From an uncultured Sulfitobacter sp. (GTDB lineage: Bacteria > Pseudomonadota > Alphaproteobacteria > Rhodobacterales > Rhodobacteraceae), in assembly GCF_947502895.1 (NCBI RefSeq), contig NZ_CANNBM010000002.1:620001-684000 (forward strand): a stretch of DNA of 64,000 nucleotides, in the 5' to 3' direction. Under the pieces are notes generated by a model, which ran no database searches, was not told the origin of the DNA, and saw only the letters and a program-made list of their open reading frames with translations. Both the position numbers and the translations under genes were made by a program. This document shows positions 59,999 to 64,000 of the stretch, one piece after another (position 1 is the stretch's first letter; each line of letters begins with the position of its first letter).

Positions 59999-60534
59999 CG
60001 GTAGAAGCCAATTTCAGCTACCGATACATCCGCAACCATCTCGGCTCCGATTGCCAGCACACCAATGCGCCGCAGCCGCGCCGGATCAAAAGGCGCTTCC
60101 GTTCTGTGCGGGGCAAAAGAAGTCCATGGCAGCCGCAGGGTTTGCCATTCGGAAGTTGTCTCGATTATGGCACGGTAGGACTGCCAGGGTCGCTGCAATT
60201 GATCTGTGCGCAAGCGGATTTCATACGTGTTGCTGTTGCCCTGAAAGGTCAGCTCAATACCCTGCCATTCTGAGGCGTCAAAAACAGCACCATCGGCCAG
60301 ATCAAACGCCATCTGGATAAACCCGCCATTGTTGTCCAGCGAAACCGTGCCGTGCAGCCGCGTAACAGTGCCACTTTCAACTTCCATAACGCTCAGCTGT
60401 CCCTCCGAGACGCCGCCCATCACGGTATCGGCTACGTATTCCCAGTCAGGCGATAATTTCATCATATTTCCTTGCGCGGCGAGCGGGCCTGCCACCAGAG
60501 CAGCGGCCAGACTTGCGTTTCTGAGCAATCCCAT
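59995..60534 (-). CDS. CIA30-family protein
   Basis: The 179-residue product has an N-terminal signal-peptide-like stretch (LLRNASLAAALVAGPLAAQG) and a galactose-binding-like beta-sandwich domain of the CIA30 (complex I intermediate-associated 30) type, with VADTVMGGVSEGQL, LDNNGGFIQMAFDL and TYEIRLRTDQ. In mitochondria CIA30 (NDUFAF1) helps assemble complex I. Here it is exported or membrane-linked and coupled to a TIGR03643 protein and an ABC1 kinase. Confidence 0.85.
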   Translation of the reverse strand: MGLLRNASLAAALVAGPLAAQGNMMKLSPDWEYVADTVMGGVSEGQLSVMEVESGTVTRLHGTVSLDNNGGFIQMAFDLADGAVFDASEWQGIELTFQGNSNTYEIRLRTDQLQRPWQSYRAIIETTSEWQTLRLPWTSFAPHRTEAPFDPARLRRIGVLAIGAEMVADVSVAEIGFYR

Positions 60535-60682
60535 GCTGCCCCCTTCTTTTGCGTGCTTGATGATCTAGCCGCAATTGCCGCGCTGACCAGCATTGGCGCG
60601 ACAAATGGCCCGTTCCAAATGCCAGATGCCGCTGGTCATCGCGCTTGTGTGCGATAGGTTTGGAACAACAACGGAGTTTGCG

Positions 60683-61339
60683 ATGCTGTTAGAAGTGAAG
60701 GCTGTCGAGAAATCCTATGAAACCGCTACAGGGAAGGTGCCAGTTCTGCGCGGCATCGACATGCATGTGGCCGCAGGCGACACATTGGCCCTGACCGGCG
60801 AGAGCGGATCAGGCAAAAGCACCTTGCTGCACCTGATCGGAGGATTGGATACCGCAGATGCGGGCAGCGTGATATTGGACGGACAAGACGTGACACAACT
60901 GGACGATACGGGTCGTGCGGCGTTGCGCCGCCACTGTGTCGGGATTGTCTTTCAGCAGTTCAATCTGATTCCGTCGCTTGATGTGGCAGCGAATATTGCT
61001 TTTCAGGCCAGATTGGCAGGTGCTTATGACAAGGGGGCAGCCGAAACGCTCTGTGATGCTTTGGGGCTGACAGCGCACCTGAAGAAATATCCCGATCAAC
61101 TGTCAGGCGGCCAACAGCAGCGGGTCGCAATAGCGCGGGCGCTGGCAGCCAAGCCCAAGCTGATCCTTGCTGATGAGCCGACTGGCAATCTCGACGAAGA
61201 AACGGCGGCGCAAGTGATGGACGAGATGCTTGCGCTGGTCACCCAGACAGGGGCCGCGCTGGTCATGGTCACACATTCCCCGCGGCTGGCAGATCGTATG
61301 GAGCGGCGTTTGCACCTGCGTCAGGGGGTGCTTGCGTGA
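60683..61339 (+). CDS. ABC transporter ATP-binding protein (AttE/LolD-like)
   Basis: The 218-residue ATPase from ATG 60683 has Walker A GESGSGKST near residue 40, signature LSGGQQQRVAIARAL near 140 and Walker B LILADEPTGNLDE near 160. It belongs to the MacB/LolD-type exporter group. Its stop overlaps the permease start (GTGA). With the permease and lipocalin gene downstream it forms an AttEFGH-like system. Confidence 0.92.
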   Translation: MLLEVKAVEKSYETATGKVPVLRGIDMHVAAGDTLALTGESGSGKSTLLHLIGGLDTADAGSVILDGQDVTQLDDTGRAALRRHCVGIVFQQFNLIPSLDVAANIAFQARLAGAYDKGAAETLCDALGLTAHLKKYPDQLSGGQQQRVAIARALAAKPKLILADEPTGNLDEETAAQVMDEMLALVTQTGAALVMVTHSPRLADRMERRLHLRQGVLA

Positions 61340-63735
61340 CACACGCAGGGCTTTGCGCACTTTGGTCGCATTGGCGGCGCAATCCGTTGCAGCTGTTTAC
61401 GCTGATCGCTGGGTTGGCGCTGGCCACTGCGCTTTGGTCTGGCGTGCAAGCCGTAAATGCAGAGGCGCGCGCAAGCTATGATGCCGCGGCCGCGACCTTG
61501 GGCGAAGGGCAATACGACCAACTGCTCCCGTCCTCTGGCGCGCAGATTGACGAGGCCAGCTTTGTTGCCCTGCGCCGTGCTGGCTGGCTGGTAGGGCCAG
61601 TGATTGAAGGACAGGTCGGCGGACCGCTTGCGCAGGTACGTCTGGTGGGGATTGATCCGCTGACCGCACCCGGAGGCATGGGGCCACTAGGCGGTGGCGG
61701 CGGGATGAGCCTGCCCGATTTTCTGTCCGAGCGCCCTGTTTTCGCCAATGCCGAGACGGCGGCAAAGCTGGAGGGGTTCATCGACGCGCCTGTTGTGATC
61801 GAACCCACCATCGCCCCCGACACAGCGATCACAGATATTTTTGTCGCCCAGCGTCTGCTGGATGCGCAAGGCAAGCTAAGCCGGTTGATCGTGGCCGCAG
61901 AGCAACCAATCGGTCGGCCGCCTTTGGCCAGTATCGCACCAGAACTCATGCGCCGCACCGCACAGGGTGGATCGGATGTGGCACGGCTGACAGACAGCTT
62001 TCACCTCAACCTTACCGCCTTTGGACTGCTCAGCTTTGCCGTGGGGATTTTCATTGTGCACGGTGCAATCGGCCTCGCGTTCGAGCAGCGTCGCGCAATG
62101 GTGCGGACGTTGCGCGCCTTGGGAATGCCGTTGCGCCGTCTGATCGTGCTGATGGCGGCAGAACTGCTGGTATTGGCGCTGGCAGGCGGCGTCTTGGGCG
62201 TTTTACTAGGATATTTTGTAGCGGCGACCCTGTTGCCTGATGTGGCTGCCACGCTCAAAGGGCTCTACGGCGCACAGGTGTCGGGCACGTTGCAGTTGCG
62301 GCCTGCATGGTGGCTGTCAGGGCTAGCCATATCGGTGTTGGGCGCTGCCATTGCAGCCACAGGGGCGCTTGTGTCAGTTGCGCGGATGCCGCTGCTGGCC
62401 AGCGCACAACCGCGCGCGTGGGGCATGGCGCGTGGCCGGATGCGGCGCGCGCAGATGGCAATCAGCGTGATGCTTCTTTTACTGGCGCTCGTGTTTAGTA
62501 TCTTTGGTCAGGGGTTGCTTATGGGCTTTGCGCTACTTGCCTGCCTGCTGATCGGCGCGGCACTGGCCCTGCCGCTGCTGCTGGACGGTGCGCTGCATAT
62601 GGCAGCCAAGGCGGCACAAGGGGTCACTGCCCAATGGTTCTGGGCCGACACACGTCAACAGCTACCGGGGCTAAGCCTTGCACTCATGGCGCTGCTTTTG
62701 GCCATGGCTGCCAATGTCGGTGTCTCGACAATGGTGTCCAGTTTTCGGCTGACCTTTACAGGGTTTCTGGATCAGCGCCTTGCCTCAGAACTCTATATAA
62801 GCACAGAAAGCACCGAGCAGGCCCGCGCGTTCGAAGCCTATGCAGCGCCGCTGGCGCGCGAAATACTGCCGCTTTTGTCAATAGAGACCGAGTTAGCAGG
62901 CTTGCCAGCCGAGCTTTATGGAGCGCGCATCGGCGCAACCTACCGCGACAACTGGGGCTTGCTTGACGAAGGTCCGAAGGTTTGGGACCGTATTGCCGAA
63001 GGTCAAGCTGTGCTGGTGAACGAACAATTGGCGCGCCGTGCAGGGCTTTGGGTGGGTGATGATCTGGCTATTGCCCCTGATACGGTTTTACCCATCGCAG
63101 GGGTTTTTGGCGATTATGGCAACCCGATAGGTCAGGCAATCATCGCTGAGCCTCTTTTTGCGCAGCTTCACCCCCAAGTGCGTGCGACCAGATTTGGTCT
63201 GCGCACAGACGATCCCAGCGCCCTCCGCAACGCGTTACAGACCGCTTTCGGCTTACCTGCCCAAGCGATCACAGACCAAGCGCAGATCAAAGCGTTTTCC
63301 CTTGCCGTGTTCGAGCGGACTTTTACCGTTACAGCGGCTCTTAATGTCCTGACGCTCACTGTGGCGGGATTTGCCATATTCATGAGCCTTCTAACCCTTG
63401 CGGGAATGCGCATGCCACAACTGGCCCCTGCTTGGGCGCTGGGGATCACACGTGCGCGTCTGGGCCAGCTTGAACTGATGCGTGCGGTGGTGCTGGCCGT
63501 CCTGACCACCGCTTTTGCGCTGCCGCTGGGGCTGGCGCTGGCGTGGGTCTTGCTGGCTGTCGTGAACGTAGAGGCGTTTGGCTGGCGCTTGCCCATGTAT
63601 GTTTTTCCACGGGACTATGCGGTGCTAGGGCTGTTTGCCTTGGTCGCTGCCGCATTGGCAGCCGCATGGCCAGCGCGCAAACTGGCCCGCACCCCACCCG
63701 CTGATTTGCTGAAGGTTTTTGCCAATGAACGTTAG
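61336..63735 (+). CDS. FtsX/MacB-like ABC transporter permease (AttFG-like)
   Basis: The 799-residue permease starts with GTG at 61336, overlapping the ATPase stop. It has an N-terminal membrane segment, a large periplasmic domain (about residues 40-225), three membrane helices, a second central pair, a further periplasmic domain (about 480-635) and three C-terminal helices ending near LARTPPADLLKV. This two-FtsX-domain length fits a fused AttF-AttG-like permease. Cargo unknown. Confidence 0.9.
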   Translation: MTHAGLCALWSHWRRNPLQLFTLIAGLALATALWSGVQAVNAEARASYDAAAATLGEGQYDQLLPSSGAQIDEASFVALRRAGWLVGPVIEGQVGGPLAQVRLVGIDPLTAPGGMGPLGGGGGMSLPDFLSERPVFANAETAAKLEGFIDAPVVIEPTIAPDTAITDIFVAQRLLDAQGKLSRLIVAAEQPIGRPPLASIAPELMRRTAQGGSDVARLTDSFHLNLTAFGLLSFAVGIFIVHGAIGLAFEQRRAMVRTLRALGMPLRRLIVLMAAELLVLALAGGVLGVLLGYFVAATLLPDVAATLKGLYGAQVSGTLQLRPAWWLSGLAISVLGAAIAATGALVSVARMPLLASAQPRAWGMARGRMRRAQMAISVMLLLLALVFSIFGQGLLMGFALLACLLIGAALALPLLLDGALHMAAKAAQGVTAQWFWADTRQQLPGLSLALMALLLAMAANVGVSTMVSSFRLTFTGFLDQRLASELYISTESTEQARAFEAYAAPLAREILPLLSIETELAGLPAELYGARIGATYRDNWGLLDEGPKVWDRIAEGQAVLVNEQLARRAGLWVGDDLAIAPDTVLPIAGVFGDYGNPIGQAIIAEPLFAQLHPQVRATRFGLRTDDPSALRNALQTAFGLPAQAITDQAQIKAFSLAVFERTFTVTAALNVLTLTVAGFAIFMSLLTLAGMRMPQLAPAWALGITRARLGQLELMRAVVLAVLTTAFALPLGLALAWVLLAVVNVEAFGWRLPMYVFPRDYAVLGLFALVAAALAAAWPARKLARTPPADLLKVFANER

Positions 63736-64000
63736 GTCCATCCTGTTTGCCCTCCTGTTCGCCTGGGCCTTGCCAGGCACTGTCGTCGCCCAGGGGTTTG
63801 CTGGTATGGGCAGCGAGGCCGCAGGCTTTGCCAACCCTACACCTGATCCACAGTTTGACTTTCCTACAGATCACGGGCCGCACCCCGAATACCGGATAGA
63901 GTGGTGGTATCTGACCGCCAATATGCAAGGGCCGGACGGCACACCCTACGGCCTGCAATGGACATTGTTCCGGTCTGCATTGGCGCCTTATGCCACCGAA
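63725..64000 (+). CDS. AttH-like lipocalin-domain protein (partial, 3' end outside window)
   Basis: The 92 visible residues begin with a signal peptide (MNVRSILFALLFAWALPGTVVAQ) and continue into DHGPHPEYRIEWWYLTANM, the characteristic start of AttH/CrtC-like lipocalin domains. The start overlaps the permease gene by 11 bases. It is the periplasmic or outer-membrane-facing part of the AttEFGH-like exporter. Confidence 0.88.
   Translation, partial: MNVRSILFALLFAWALPGTVVAQGFAGMGSEAAGFANPTPDPQFDFPTDHGPHPEYRIEWWYLTANMQGPDGTPYGLQWTLFRSALAPYATE

Noticed and set aside
1..64000. CRISPR arrays, tRNA or rRNA genes, insertion sequences
   Set aside because: No regularly spaced repeats, cloverleaf-like sequence, rRNA sequence or transposase frame was seen when reading the gaps and both strands.

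Overview
The window is a gene-dense, GC-rich stretch of an alphaproteobacterial chromosome, almost certainly from the marine Roseobacter group of the Rhodobacterales; I cannot fix the genus. The evidence is the gene set: a tad/cpa pilus locus, an alphaproteobacterial tolQRA-tolB-pal-cpoB cluster, linked fhs and folD, a phosphatidylcholine synthase, a DUF1127 micro-protein, DUF484-xerC, and the Rhodobacterales-type A-rich intergenic motif after stem-loops. I saw no rRNA, tRNA, CRISPR array, transposase or phage gene. Coding regions cover nearly everything; the only gene-free stretch over 300 bases is 30089-30433.

Layout: 1-6153 is the distal half of a tad locus (cpaE, cpaF, tadB, tadC, two TPR lipoproteins, cpaA), followed by a winged-helix-like AAA ATPase and a dehydrogenase. 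8422-12154 holds the ligase-associated DEXH helicase, pdeM and a hotdog thioesterase, with two copies of a modular palindromic repeat on either side of the helicase. 12157-17720 holds a membrane LytTR regulator, DUF2306, folD, fhs, a secreted trypsin-like protease and a MOSC protein. 17827-30088 is one long minus-strand block running ruvC-ruvA-ruvB-unknown-ybgC-tolQ-tolR-tolA-tolA paralog-tolB-pal-cpoB-tilS-ftsH. 30434-37211 holds DUF1127, a small membrane protein, prmA, a MATE and an MFS transporter, and priA. 37327-50327 carries a transaldolase-like aldolase, DUF484-xerC, pcs, ogt, DUF3253, ileS, DUF2339, ycjF, a GNAT and ycjX. 50357-51124 is truA.

51121-58449 is the most accessory-looking region. 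A translationally coupled operon on the minus strand (atypical M19 dipeptidase homolog, unrecognised 551-residue protein, DUF3726) diverges from a plus-strand set (DsbA-like isomerase, FAD oxidoreductase, GNAT, HpaI-type aldolase, uronate dehydrogenase-like enzyme). Together they look like a catabolic island of unknown substrate. 58458-60534 is a tightly overlapped operon of CIA30, a TIGR03643 protein and an ABC1/UbiB-family kinase; the kinase gene contains a distinctly AT-rich internal tract. 60683-64000 is an AttEFGH-like ABC exporter whose lipocalin component runs off the window.

The strongest leads for something undescribed are the 51121-58449 island (especially the M19/551-residue/DUF3726 trio), the duplicated TolA C-terminal domain encoded between tolA and tolB, the operator arrays at 30170-30345 and 34900-34929, and the modular repeats whose central stems differ in sequence but keep pairing.
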